DNA of 64,000 bases from Faucicola osloensis_D (GTDB lineage: Bacteria; Pseudomonadota; Gammaproteobacteria; Pseudomonadales; Moraxellaceae). Under the pieces are notes generated by a model that saw only the letters and a list, made by a program, of their open reading frames with translations, was not told the origin of the DNA and did no database searches. The translations under genes and the position numbers were made by a program. Below, piece by piece: positions 34,984 through 43,208 of the stretch. Every line of letters begins with the position of its first letter. The first letter of the stretch is position 1. The stretch lies in assembly GCA_020041925.1 (NCBI GenBank), contig CP083409.1; one strand, written 5' to 3'.

Positions 34984-36186
34984 ATGCAGCAGCCAGTTTT
35001 GCATTCAAGTTTAGATGTGTTGTTTTTATTGATTGGGTCAGTGATGATTCTAGCGATGCATGCAGGTTTCGCGTTTTTAGAATTAGGCACGGTCAGGGCA
35101 AAAAACCAAGTCAATGCGCTCGGTAAGATTTTGGGCGATTTTTGTATTTCCACCATTGCCTATTACTTTATTGGCTATCCACTTGGATATGGTATCAATT
35201 TTTTTCATAGTACTGATGTTTTGTTGCTCGACAATGGCTATGAGCTGATGAAGTTTTTCTTCTTACTGACTTTTGCTGCCGCAATTCCAGCTATCGTATC
35301 AGGTGGGGTAGCAGAGCGTGCCAAAATATTGCCGCTTTTTTTGGCAACCTTTGTGATTGTGTCTTTCTTTTATCCTGTGATGGAAGGGGTGGTATGGAAT
35401 GGCAATTATGGGTTGCAAGGTTTTTTTGCGTCGCTATTTGGCGTGCAATTTCATGATTTTGCGGGTTCTATCGTGGTGCATGCATTTGGTGGTTGGATAG
35501 CCTTGGGCGCGGTATTATTGCTTGGTGTCAGACGTAACCGCTATAAACACGGCTATGCCAGTACCCATCCACCGTCATCTATTCCGTTTTTGGCATTGGG
35601 TTCATGGATTTTGATTGTCGGTTGGTTTGGCTTTAATGTCATGTCGGCACAAAAAATCGGCAGTATCTCAGGACTGGTAGCCGTCAATTCGCTGATGGCG
35701 ATGGTGGGCGGTACTTTGGTGTCGATGATAGTGGGCAAAAACGACCCAGGCTTTATGCATAACGGTCCGTTGGCAGGTCTGGTCGCAGTGTGTGCAGGCT
35801 CGGATATCATGCACCCTTTAGGCGCCTTAGTGGTCGGTGGTATCGCGGGCGGGTTGTTTGTATGGTTGTTTACCTTTACCCAAAATCGTTTAAAAATTGA
35901 TGACGTACTTGGCGTATGGCCGCTGCATGGGGTGTGCGGATTGTGGGGTGGAATTGCCGTGGGTATCTTTGGGCAACATTGGCTTGGTGGTCATGGTGGC
36001 GTGAGTTTTTGGGCGCAGCTACTTGGCAGTTTAATGGGCGTCCTTTTTGCGACAGCGACAGGATTTTTGGTGTATGGGATTATCAAGCAGTTCATGGGAC
36101 TACGTTTAGGCGATGAAGAAGAGTTCAATGGCGCGGATTTGTCGATTCATAAAATCTCCTCTACCTTTGATCGCGATATGTTTTAG
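34984..36186 (+). CDS. amt: Ammonium transporter (Amt family)
   Basis: 400-residue, eleven-helix ammonium channel/transporter. The two pore histidines are present in SIVVHAFGGW and VWPLHGVCGLWGG; HAGFAFLELGTVRAKN, SGGVAERAK and GFNVMSAQ are family blocks. The start is ATG 34984, 6 bases after GAGGT; the in-frame GTG at 34978 is too close to that site. A periplasmic signal peptide like that of E. coli AmtB is not obvious. No glnK lies next to it, unlike the common glnK-amtB pair. Confidence 0.93.
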   Translation: MQQPVLHSSLDVLFLLIGSVMILAMHAGFAFLELGTVRAKNQVNALGKILGDFCISTIAYYFIGYPLGYGINFFHSTDVLLLDNGYELMKFFFLLTFAAAIPAIVSGGVAERAKILPLFLATFVIVSFFYPVMEGVVWNGNYGLQGFFASLFGVQFHDFAGSIVVHAFGGWIALGAVLLLGVRRNRYKHGYASTHPPSSIPFLALGSWILIVGWFGFNVMSAQKIGSISGLVAVNSLMAMVGGTLVSMIVGKNDPGFMHNGPLAGLVAVCAGSDIMHPLGALVVGGIAGGLFVWLFTFTQNRLKIDDVLGVWPLHGVCGLWGGIAVGIFGQHWLGGHGGVSFWAQLLGSLMGVLFATATGFLVYGIIKQFMGLRLGDEEEFNGADLSIHKISSTFDRDMF

Positions 36187-36195
36187 TGATTTGAG

Positions 36196-36240
36196 TTTTA
36201 GCTATTTAGGTTTTAGCTATTGAGGTTTGAGTTATTTGGT
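36196..36240. repeat. Degenerate 15-bp tandem repeat, three copies
   Basis: TTTTAGCTATTTAGG, TTTTAGCTATTGAGG and the diverged TTTGAGTTATTTGGT in succession, starting 9 bases after the amt stop and running up to the terminator. Confidence 0.75.
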
Positions 36241-36242
36241 TG

Positions 36243-36278
36243 AAAAAAAGGCAATCGTGAACGTGATTGCCCTTTTTT
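36243..36278. terminator. Bidirectional intrinsic terminator
   Basis: AAAAAAAGGCAATC and GATTGCCCTTTTTT arms with an 8-base loop between convergent amt and the kef-like gene. Confidence 0.88.
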
Positions 36279-36301
36279 ATTGTTTAATGATTCGTATGCG
36301 G

Positions 36302-38161
36302 CTAATGCGGCTTGGGTTCATCGGCCAATTTTTCAAATCGCTCTTTTTCTTTTTGTAGTTCATTTTTTGCGGTAGTCATATCGCTATCAAATAAGCTTTC
36401 GAGTTCTTGAATCGCCGATTGTGCTGAGGCAATCATCTCGGCTTCATCTTCATAGATGGCGCGCTGCCGTTCAATTAACGCGTCATCATAATCGCGGAAC
36501 ATTTGCACAGTTTTTCGTGCGGTTTTTGGCTCCATGCCCAATACTTCTAAAGTTTCGCGTGACATATCCAGCGAAGATAGGTAGGTTTCTCGCCAAATAT
36601 ACTTAACCCCCGCATCGCGCAAACGATAATAATGCTCACGGTTTTTGGCACGTGCCAAGATGGTCAGATGCGGATAATTGCGTACGGCATGATCGGCCAC
36701 CGTTGCAGACAGCTCAATATCGCCAATGGCAATAATAAAAACTTTGGCTCGTTGAAGCCCTGCTGCGCGTAGGATTTCAGGATTTTGGGGATTGCCATAG
36801 TATACTTGGTTACCAAATTTGCGGACGAAATCGACTTGGTTGGCAGATTTTTCAATCGCGGTAAATTCAATATTGTGCATGCGTAGCACACGACCGATGA
36901 TTTGCCCGACACGTCCAAAGCCTGCAATCACCACTGCGTGCTCATGGTTGGGTATTTTGTCGTATTCTTTACTGGGCTTAGCTTTGGCAAATATCGGATT
37001 GCCAATTTTTTCCAGTAATAAAAATGCCAGTGGCGTCATTGCCATTGAGACAGTCACCACAAGGTTTAGGATATTTTGTTGTTCACGGGTTAACAGATGC
37101 TGGGCGGTCGCCACGCTAAACAGTACAAACGCAAATTCCCCGCCTTGCGCTAGCGTCACCCCAAGACGGATACTGCTTTCGTTTTTGTTGCCCATGAGCC
37201 GTGCAATGATTGTCAGCACCACAAACTTAATGAGCATCAGCGATACTGCCAAGCCAATGATGAGTAAGGGCTTGGCGACAATTAATTTGACGTTGGTGAG
37301 CATACCGACTGACATAAAAAACAGCCCAAGCAGCAACCCCTTAAATGGCTCAATACTCGCCTCTAACTCGTGGCGGTATTCGGAGTCAGCCAGTAGTACC
37401 CCGGTTAAAAATGCCCCAAGTGCCATTGACAAGCCTATATAATTCATCAGTAGCGACACACCCAGTACGATAAACAACGCCGTGGCGGTGAGCAGCTCGG
37501 TGGCGTTACTAGAAGCCACGAATTTAAAGAAAGGACGTACCACAAACCGACTGACAAATATCATGCCAGCAAAAATACTGATGACTTTGGCAAAATAAAT
37601 CCAATCGTAATTTTGCTCTTGCGCGCCCGACAAAAATGGCAATGCGGCAAGTAAAGGAATAACCGCGATATCTTGAAACAATAAAATAGTAAAGGCTTGC
37701 TGACCATGCGTGGTGGCAAGCTGCTTTTTTTCACCCAATAACTGCAACACAAACGCCGTTGATGACAGCGCCAAGCCAAAACCGATGACAAAACTATGTG
37801 ATAGCCGAATATCTAAAAAATACCACGATAGCAGCATCAGCACCACGCCCGTGACAATCACCTGCAGCCCGCCTAACACAAAAATCTGTTGCCTAAGTGC
37901 CCAAAGCCGAGAGGGCTGTAGCTCTAAACCAATAATAAATAATAGCAGCACGACCCCAAATTCAGAAAAATGCAGCAAGTCATCGGGGTTACCCGCAACT
38001 TTTAAAAAACTTGGACCCAGCAATAAGCCTGTAAACAAATAACCCAATACCGTGGCGATACCAAAACGCTTGGCAAGCGGTATCAAAATCACTGCCGCAC
38101 CCAAAAAGATAGTTGCGTCAAGCATCATAGAACTATCAGCACTGGCAGCAAGCACAAACAT
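36302..38161 (-). CDS. KefB/KefC-type monovalent cation:proton antiporter (CPA2) with TrkA-N domain
   Basis: 619 residues. The first 385 or so form a CPA2 transport domain (about twelve helices; LGYLFTGLLLGPSFLKV, ALSSTAFVLQLL, ALGAFLTGVLLADSEYRHEL, and the loop EPFKGLLLGLFFMSVGM). A RCK/TrkA-N domain follows, with the nucleotide-binding VVIAGFGRVGQIIGRVL. A charged tail ends the protein. Likely a K+/H+ antiporter gated by glutathione or nucleotide, by family. ATG 38161 is preferred to the in-frame TTG at 38173. No KefF/KefG ancillary gene is nearby; the unknown gene upstream is only 18 bases away. Confidence 0.88.
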   Translation of the reverse strand: MFVLAASADSSMMLDATIFLGAAVILIPLAKRFGIATVLGYLFTGLLLGPSFLKVAGNPDDLLHFSEFGVVLLLFIIGLELQPSRLWALRQQIFVLGGLQVIVTGVVLMLLSWYFLDIRLSHSFVIGFGLALSSTAFVLQLLGEKKQLATTHGQQAFTILLFQDIAVIPLLAALPFLSGAQEQNYDWIYFAKVISIFAGMIFVSRFVVRPFFKFVASSNATELLTATALFIVLGVSLLMNYIGLSMALGAFLTGVLLADSEYRHELEASIEPFKGLLLGLFFMSVGMLTNVKLIVAKPLLIIGLAVSLMLIKFVVLTIIARLMGNKNESSIRLGVTLAQGGEFAFVLFSVATAQHLLTREQQNILNLVVTVSMAMTPLAFLLLEKIGNPIFAKAKPSKEYDKIPNHEHAVVIAGFGRVGQIIGRVLRMHNIEFTAIEKSANQVDFVRKFGNQVYYGNPQNPEILRAAGLQRAKVFIIAIGDIELSATVADHAVRNYPHLTILARAKNREHYYRLRDAGVKYIWRETYLSSLDMSRETLEVLGMEPKTARKTVQMFRDYDDALIERQRAIYEDEAEMIASAQSAIQELESLFDSDMTTAKNELQKEKERFEKLADEPKPH

Positions 38162-38179
38162 ACAAAACCTCAAATATTT

Positions 38180-38935
38180 TTAATTTTTGACAAAAATTTT
38201 CCAAATCCCGTTATCGGCAATCGCATTTTTATAGGCGTCATTGCGTTTTTTACGGGGAGTTTGCCGACTGTCCACCACTTTAAAGTCTGCTAATGTTTGA
38301 ATAACCAAACCTGTGCGATAAAAACGAATCCGTTCAGGCTCTAGCAATTCACCTTTAGGATTGCGACAAAACACATAAGCCCGTAAATCAATGAATTCAC
38401 GATGCGCCACCAGCCGCACGTCTTCGCCTTTGGCTAGGGCATTTTCCATCGCCATCAACTGGGCATCCTCATACGGACCGCATTTTTCAACCAGTGCACC
38501 CACCGAGCCAAAATTTTTGGATTCTTTGGCTTTGGTACGGGTCAAATGTAGTTTTTGCACATGATAAATAAACTGCGGTATCTCAAGGCTTGCGGGTAAT
38601 GGCAGATAATCAGGCGGCAATCCTGCTGAAGGATAAAACCCTTTGGCGCGGTCAATCAAAGCTTGCCAGGTTTGCTCATAGCTTTGCACCTCTGCCAAAT
38701 TGCCTGCATAAATAGGCAAATCTTGAATTTGGGTGAGATAGGGCGGCGGAAAAAAATTATCCCGAAACTGGGCAATATCGGCTTGCAAGGTGGAGAGCAA
38801 TAACTTGACCTGTTTTTTATGCGCCTTTTCATCGACCAGCAATGCTGGGGGATTGCTATTATCTGAGTTGTCTGAGCCATCAGATTGGGTGAGATGCAAG
38901 TTGGGTGCCACGAAAGGTGCAGAACGGTGTGTCAT
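38180..38935 (-). CDS. Hypothetical protein upstream of the Kef-type antiporter
   Basis: 251 residues, no signal peptide or membrane helix. A polar, Asn/Ser/Asp-rich N-terminus (about 1-35) precedes a folded-looking region with YLTQIQDLPIYAGNL, LPASLEIPQFIYHVQKLHL and a C-terminal block HREFIDLRAYVFCRNPKGEL, LLEPERIRFYRTGLV. I do not recognise the family. It lies 18 bases before the antiporter gene on the same strand, so they are likely co-transcribed; a role connected with the antiporter is only a guess from position. Confidence 0.65.
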   Translation of the reverse strand: MTHRSAPFVAPNLHLTQSDGSDNSDNSNPPALLVDEKAHKKQVKLLLSTLQADIAQFRDNFFPPPYLTQIQDLPIYAGNLAEVQSYEQTWQALIDRAKGFYPSAGLPPDYLPLPASLEIPQFIYHVQKLHLTRTKAKESKNFGSVGALVEKCGPYEDAQLMAMENALAKGEDVRLVAHREFIDLRAYVFCRNPKGELLEPERIRFYRTGLVIQTLADFKVVDSRQTPRKKRNDAYKNAIADNGIWKIFVKN

Positions 38936-39193
38936 ACGCGTTTAACCGAAGTAAGCTAATGATTTTTATATAGATTTAATAGAAACCTAATATAGATATT
39001 AAATACACATGTTTAATTGTGTGGCAAACGTTTAGCAAGCGTTTAGCAAACAAGGCTTGCCACAGTATGGTGCTGATTCATCCTAACATATTTAGCCTAA
39101 GTAATGGACACTATCACGCAGTTAATCGTAAGAAAAGTTAAGCAAGCAAACAGCAAACCCCACAAAACAAAAACTAAAAACGCTCAGCAACAT

Positions 39194-39223
39194 CGACTTT
39201 TTGCACTTCGGGTCAAAAAGTCG
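39194..39223. repeat. Perfect 10-bp inverted repeat after the CDF gene
   Basis: CGACTTTTTG and CAAAAAGTCG around a 10-base loop, beginning one base past the stop of the cation exporter gene on the minus strand. There is no T-run after it on either strand, so it is not a standard terminator; it may protect the mRNA 3' end or be a copy of a dispersed repeat. Confidence 0.6.
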
Positions 39224-39224
39224 G

Positions 39225-40289
39225 TTAGTGCGCGTGCGCATGGACAGGGGGTGTGCGGGCAATATCACAATTAAACTGCGCGGAGTGCGCATGCAAATCA
39301 CTCTCAAATTGAATGGTACTGTGCCCAATGCCTAAATGCTGTAACTCGTGTTGTAAGTCTGATAATAGCGCATCAGTTTGCTGTAGGGTAAGCGAGCTTG
39401 GGACAATGATATGACAAGATAAACTATGTAAGCCGCTGGTAATCGTCCAGACATGTAAATCATGAACCGATAACACGTTTGGGTGGGCAGAGAGGGTTTG
39501 GATAATAACGCTTTGGTCAATATGATTGGGCGCGCCTTCCATCAAAATATGGGCGGCATTTTTGACAACAGCATAACCACTGCGAACAATCAGTAGCGCC
39601 ACCAAAATACTCACTGCCGCATCTGCCCACACCCAGCCAAACAGCATAATCACAATAGCAGCAATAATCGCAGCCACCGAGCCTAGCAAGTCACTTAATA
39701 CATGTAAATAAGCGCTTTTCATATTGAGATTATCAGTATCACCACCGTGCATCAGCTTCGCCACCACCAAATTGACAATAAGCCCAATAGTACTGATAAC
39801 TAGCATACCCGTAGTGGCGATTTGTGGCGGCTGCTGAAAACGCAGCACCGCTTCATAGATAATACCTGCACTGATAATCAGTAGCGTCAGACCATTAATG
39901 AGCGCAATCAAAATCTCAAAACGGCGATAGCCAAAAGTTTTATGCGAGGTAGCAGATTTTTTACCGATGATAAACGCAAACAAAGTCATGGCAAGTGACA
40001 CCGCATCACTAAACATATGACCTGCATCTGATAACAACGCCAAACTGCCAGTAATATAACCGCCGATGACTTCAACAATCATATAGCTTGCAATGATAGC
40101 AAACGCTATGGTGATGATACGCTGATTATCGGTATGGCTGTGACTATGACTATGACTGTGGTCAGCGTCATCATGGCGGTGATTGTTGCCATGACCATGC
40201 GCATTAGGCTGCTCATGATGTGGCACATGAGGGTCGTCAAGGTGCGCGTCAGTAGGCTGCTTTGAATCTTGAAGCGGTTTTGGTGTCAT
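39225..40289 (-). CDS. Cation diffusion facilitator metal exporter (CzcD/ZitB type)
   Basis: 354 residues, six membrane helices from about residue 58 to 245, then a cytoplasmic metal-binding domain. The metal site is formed by LLSDAGHMFSD (helix 2, DxxxD/HxxxD type) and HVLSDLLGS (helix 5). The His-rich N-terminus (HSHSHSHSH inside about residues 25-55) and C-terminal HAHAH are typical of zinc/cobalt/cadmium exporters using the proton gradient. Metal specificity cannot be set from sequence. Monocistronic on the minus strand. Confidence 0.92.
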   Translation of the reverse strand: MTPKPLQDSKQPTDAHLDDPHVPHHEQPNAHGHGNNHRHDDADHSHSHSHSHTDNQRIITIAFAIIASYMIVEVIGGYITGSLALLSDAGHMFSDAVSLAMTLFAFIIGKKSATSHKTFGYRRFEILIALINGLTLLIISAGIIYEAVLRFQQPPQIATTGMLVISTIGLIVNLVVAKLMHGGDTDNLNMKSAYLHVLSDLLGSVAAIIAAIVIMLFGWVWADAAVSILVALLIVRSGYAVVKNAAHILMEGAPNHIDQSVIIQTLSAHPNVLSVHDLHVWTITSGLHSLSCHIIVPSSLTLQQTDALLSDLQHELQHLGIGHSTIQFESDLHAHSAQFNCDIARTPPVHAHAH

Positions 40290-40420
40290 TGTTATTTACT
40301 TACCCTAATCAATGGTAAAAATTAGCTAAATTGTAACCCAATCAGCGAGTTGAAAAAAGCCCATTTAAACATCACCCTAAAATAAACGGTTTAGCAAAAT
40401 CAATTGTTTTGCAAGTACCA

Positions 40421-42649
40421 TTAAGACCAACTCATCGGATCAATGTCAATCGATAGTCTGGCATACTTTGCCGATGGCAACGCAATCGTCTGTCGCCACC
40501 AGTCCGACAATAGCTGCTGGCGAACGTGGCGTGTTTTGGTCAAAATTAATAAATGTGAGTGATAGCGACTGTTTTTCTTTGCCATCGGCGCATCCACCGG
40601 GCCATTAATCGCAATACCCAAGGCTGTCATGTGCTGGCGTGATGGCAACAGCGCCATCGCTTGATGCAAAATTTGCTGATTGTTTTCTAACGATTTGCTT
40701 TCCACCCGTACTAAACAAGCGTAAGTAAATGGCGGTAATCCCAACATGCACCGCTCAGCCAATAATTGCTGGGCAAAACTTAGATATCCTTCACGTACCA
40801 AAGTCAGTAACGCAGGATTTTCAGGTTGTAGGGTCTGTATCAGTACCAGACCCGCTTTATCGGCACGACCTGCACGACCTGCCACTTGGATAATCAGCTG
40901 GGCGGTATGCTCAGGCGAGCGAAAATCTGAGGATAAAAAACCACGGTCCGCATTGGGGATTGCCACCAAGGTCACATTGGGGAAATGATGCCCTTTTGCC
41001 ACCATTTGCGTGCCCACCAAAATAGCTTTGGGATTGTCAGCAATACGCTGATACACTTGCTCCCAACTGTTTTTTTTACGCGTGGTATCGCGGTCAATTT
41101 GAATCACAGGCGCATCGGGGAAAAGCTCAGTTAACCCTTCAACCATCCGCGCAGTGCCCATGCCTACAGGGTCAAGATTGCTACTACCACAGCTGGGGCA
41201 ATGTGTCGGGATGGCTTGCTGCCAATCGCAGTGATGGCATTTTAGCATTGCCACTGGCTGAAAATGCACTGTCAAATGCGCATCACAGCGCGGGCAGTCT
41301 GCTTGCCAACCGCAAGCATCACACAATAAGATGGGCGCGTAGCCACGACGGTTTAAAAATACCAATACTTGCTCATCTTTATCCAACGTTTGCCGAATGG
41401 CTTGAATTAAGCTTTGCGCCAAACCGTTTTGCCATGCCTGTTGGCGCGCATCAATCAGCTGCATGATGGCAGGTTTGGCATCGCCTGCACGCTGGGTCAA
41501 AGTAAGCTCGGTAAGTTTACCTTGTTGTACCAAATACAGGCTTTCAAGCGATGGCGTCGCGGTGCCCAAAATCACCGGACAATTAAGCTGAAACCCACGA
41601 TAGAGCGCCACGTCACTGGCGTGATAGCGCAGAGAGTCTTGCTGTTTGTAAGATTGGTCATGCGACTCATCGACAATAATCAGCCCTAAATTGGCAAATG
41701 GGTATAACACTGACGAACGCGTACCGATAATAATTTGCGCATAGCCCAGTCGGCATTGTTGCCAGCCATCAAGCCGCACGGTGTCATTAAGTCCCGAATG
41801 TAGCATCAATACTTGGGCTTCAAATCGTTCGGCAAATCGCTGTCTGGTCTGTGGGGTCAGCCCAATTTCTGGCACTAAGATAAGCACTTGTTTGCCTTGC
41901 GCCAGTACCGTTTGCATCACTTGCAAATATACTTCGGTCTTGCCACTTCCCGTAATCCCATTGAGCAAAAAACCTTCATAGTGTGGCTGCTTGCAGGCAT
42001 GGGTGATTTTTTGCACCGCTTGTTGTTGCTGCAAATTTAAGGTGAGCGGCGTGGTGGCAAGCTTAGCAAGCTTGGGTAAAGATGGCATTTGATAAACAGG
42101 CGCAATCAGACCTTTTTGCTCAAATTTTTTTAAATAAGCGGGTTCGACACCGTTGTCTACCAGCGCAAACTCACTTACAAGCTTTGTGTCATTACCATGC
42201 GAATTGCTATGCGAGTTAATGACCAGTTCACATAAAGCAAATTGTTGGCGTTGTTTTTTGGCACTGGCGGAAAAATCCTCGTCAGTGGCATCACGTAATT
42301 GTTGCCAACATAATTGTCGGTAGTCAAGCGTCATCCCTTGACGAATTAACGTCGGCAGCATGACAGAAAACACATCGCCAAGCGGATAGCAGTAATAAGC
42401 AGACAGCCAATAAGCGAGTTTTAGCAATGCCTCATCGATAATCGGCACTTCATCAAGTATGTCCAATACAGGTTTAATGGCATTTTGCGTAAGCTGACTG
42501 TGCTCAATATGCGCCACCACAATGCCGACCAATTTGCGCGCACCAAACGGTACTCGGACGCGGCAGCCAATCGCAGGCAACGCATCGCCCACAACGCGAT
42601 AATCGAACACCGAATCAATGGGGACAGGTAAGGCAACTTGTATCAGCAA
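40421..42649 (-). CDS. priA: Primosomal protein N' (replication restart helicase PriA)
   Basis: 742-residue superfamily 2 helicase that reloads DnaB at stalled forks. N-terminal DNA-binding domain (VALPVPIDSVFDYRV), Walker A GITGSGKTEVYLQVM (about residue 232), Walker B VDESHDQSYKQQD, the double zinc-binding insertion from CDACGWQADCPRCD to HCPSCGSSNL (eight Cys), GTARMVEGL, GTQMVAKGHHFPNVTLV and the C-terminal AGRAGR motif are all present. Length matches the family (E. coli 732). Intact. Confidence 0.97.
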   Translation of the reverse strand: MLIQVALPVPIDSVFDYRVVGDALPAIGCRVRVPFGARKLVGIVVAHIEHSQLTQNAIKPVLDILDEVPIIDEALLKLAYWLSAYYCYPLGDVFSVMLPTLIRQGMTLDYRQLCWQQLRDATDEDFSASAKKQRQQFALCELVINSHSNSHGNDTKLVSEFALVDNGVEPAYLKKFEQKGLIAPVYQMPSLPKLAKLATTPLTLNLQQQQAVQKITHACKQPHYEGFLLNGITGSGKTEVYLQVMQTVLAQGKQVLILVPEIGLTPQTRQRFAERFEAQVLMLHSGLNDTVRLDGWQQCRLGYAQIIIGTRSSVLYPFANLGLIIVDESHDQSYKQQDSLRYHASDVALYRGFQLNCPVILGTATPSLESLYLVQQGKLTELTLTQRAGDAKPAIMQLIDARQQAWQNGLAQSLIQAIRQTLDKDEQVLVFLNRRGYAPILLCDACGWQADCPRCDAHLTVHFQPVAMLKCHHCDWQQAIPTHCPSCGSSNLDPVGMGTARMVEGLTELFPDAPVIQIDRDTTRKKNSWEQVYQRIADNPKAILVGTQMVAKGHHFPNVTLVAIPNADRGFLSSDFRSPEHTAQLIIQVAGRAGRADKAGLVLIQTLQPENPALLTLVREGYLSFAQQLLAERCMLGLPPFTYACLVRVESKSLENNQQILHQAMALLPSRQHMTALGIAINGPVDAPMAKKNSRYHSHLLILTKTRHVRQQLLSDWWRQTIALPSAKYARLSIDIDPMSWS

Positions 42650-42735
42650 AACACACCTTTAAAAATTGTTGTAGGGTTGAATTATAGCCCAATTCTATAC
42701 GTTAAACTGTGGTCAGATGGGCAAAAATTTGACAT

Positions 42736-42764
42736 AAAAAAAGGCAAGTCTTGTAACTCACCTT
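42736..42764 (-). terminator. Intrinsic terminator of ridA
   Basis: Read on the minus strand: AAGGTGAGT and ACTTGCCTT arms (two G-T wobbles) around TACAAG, followed by seven T residues, about 40 bases after the ridA stop. Confidence 0.75.
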
Positions 42765-42786
42765 CCATTTGAGCGGGTTAACAGTC

Positions 42787-42820
42787 ATCTAAAACCAAAA
42801 TCAATCTAAAACCAAAATCG
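42787..42820. repeat. 17-bp tandem duplication across the ridA stop codon
   Basis: ATCTAAAACCAAAATCA and ATCTAAAACCAAAATCG, adjacent. On the minus strand the upstream copy codes the last residues of RidA and the downstream copy begins with the TGA stop. Confidence 0.9.
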
Positions 42821-43181
42821 CTTCAATTTCTACCACCGCACCTTTTGGTAAGGCAGCGACTTGCACCGCGGCACGGGCAGGGTAAGGGGCAGTTAAGCGC
42901 GCCGCAAAAATCTCATTTAAGGCCGTAAAATCTGCCAAATCAGTGAGTGAAACATTAAACTTCACCACATTGGCTAACGAACCGCCTGCGGCTTGGCAGA
43001 TAGCCTCGATGTTCGACATGACTTGATTGGCCTGATTAACAAAGCCATCGGCTAGGGTCATGGTGTTTGGGTCGAGTCCGATTTGACCTGAAATATAAAC
43101 AGTCTTATCAACTTTCACGGCTTGTGAATAAGTGCCTACCGCAGCAGGGGCATTGTCAGTATGAATGATGTCACGGCTCAT
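42801..43181 (-). CDS. ridA: Reactive intermediate/imine deaminase RidA
   Basis: 126-residue trimeric enzyme that hydrolyses reactive enamine/imine intermediates, protecting pyridoxal enzymes. Family stretches: APAAVGTYSQAVKV, VYISGQIGLDP, NVVKFNVSLTDLADF and the C-terminal APYPARAAVQVAALPKGAVV with the substrate-binding Arg, then VEIEA. It lies 27 bases after spoT on the same strand, the common rpoZ-spoT-ridA arrangement. The stop codon lies within a 17-bp duplication. Confidence 0.95.
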   Translation of the reverse strand: MSRDIIHTDNAPAAVGTYSQAVKVDKTVYISGQIGLDPNTMTLADGFVNQANQVMSNIEAICQAAGGSLANVVKFNVSLTDLADFTALNEIFAARLTAPYPARAAVQVAALPKGAVVEIEAILVLD

Positions 43182-43208
43182 ATTATTTCCTATTACAGTA
43201 TGATGGGT

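Noticed and set aside
36819..37442. 207-codon open frame opposite the Kef-type antiporter gene
   Set aside because: Lies wholly antisense to a well-supported membrane protein; composition reflects the reverse of hydrophobic codons.
40421..42649. DESH instead of DEEH in PriA Walker B as a defect
   Set aside because: The third position of the DExH box varies in helicases; the Asp-Glu and His are present and all other motifs are intact.
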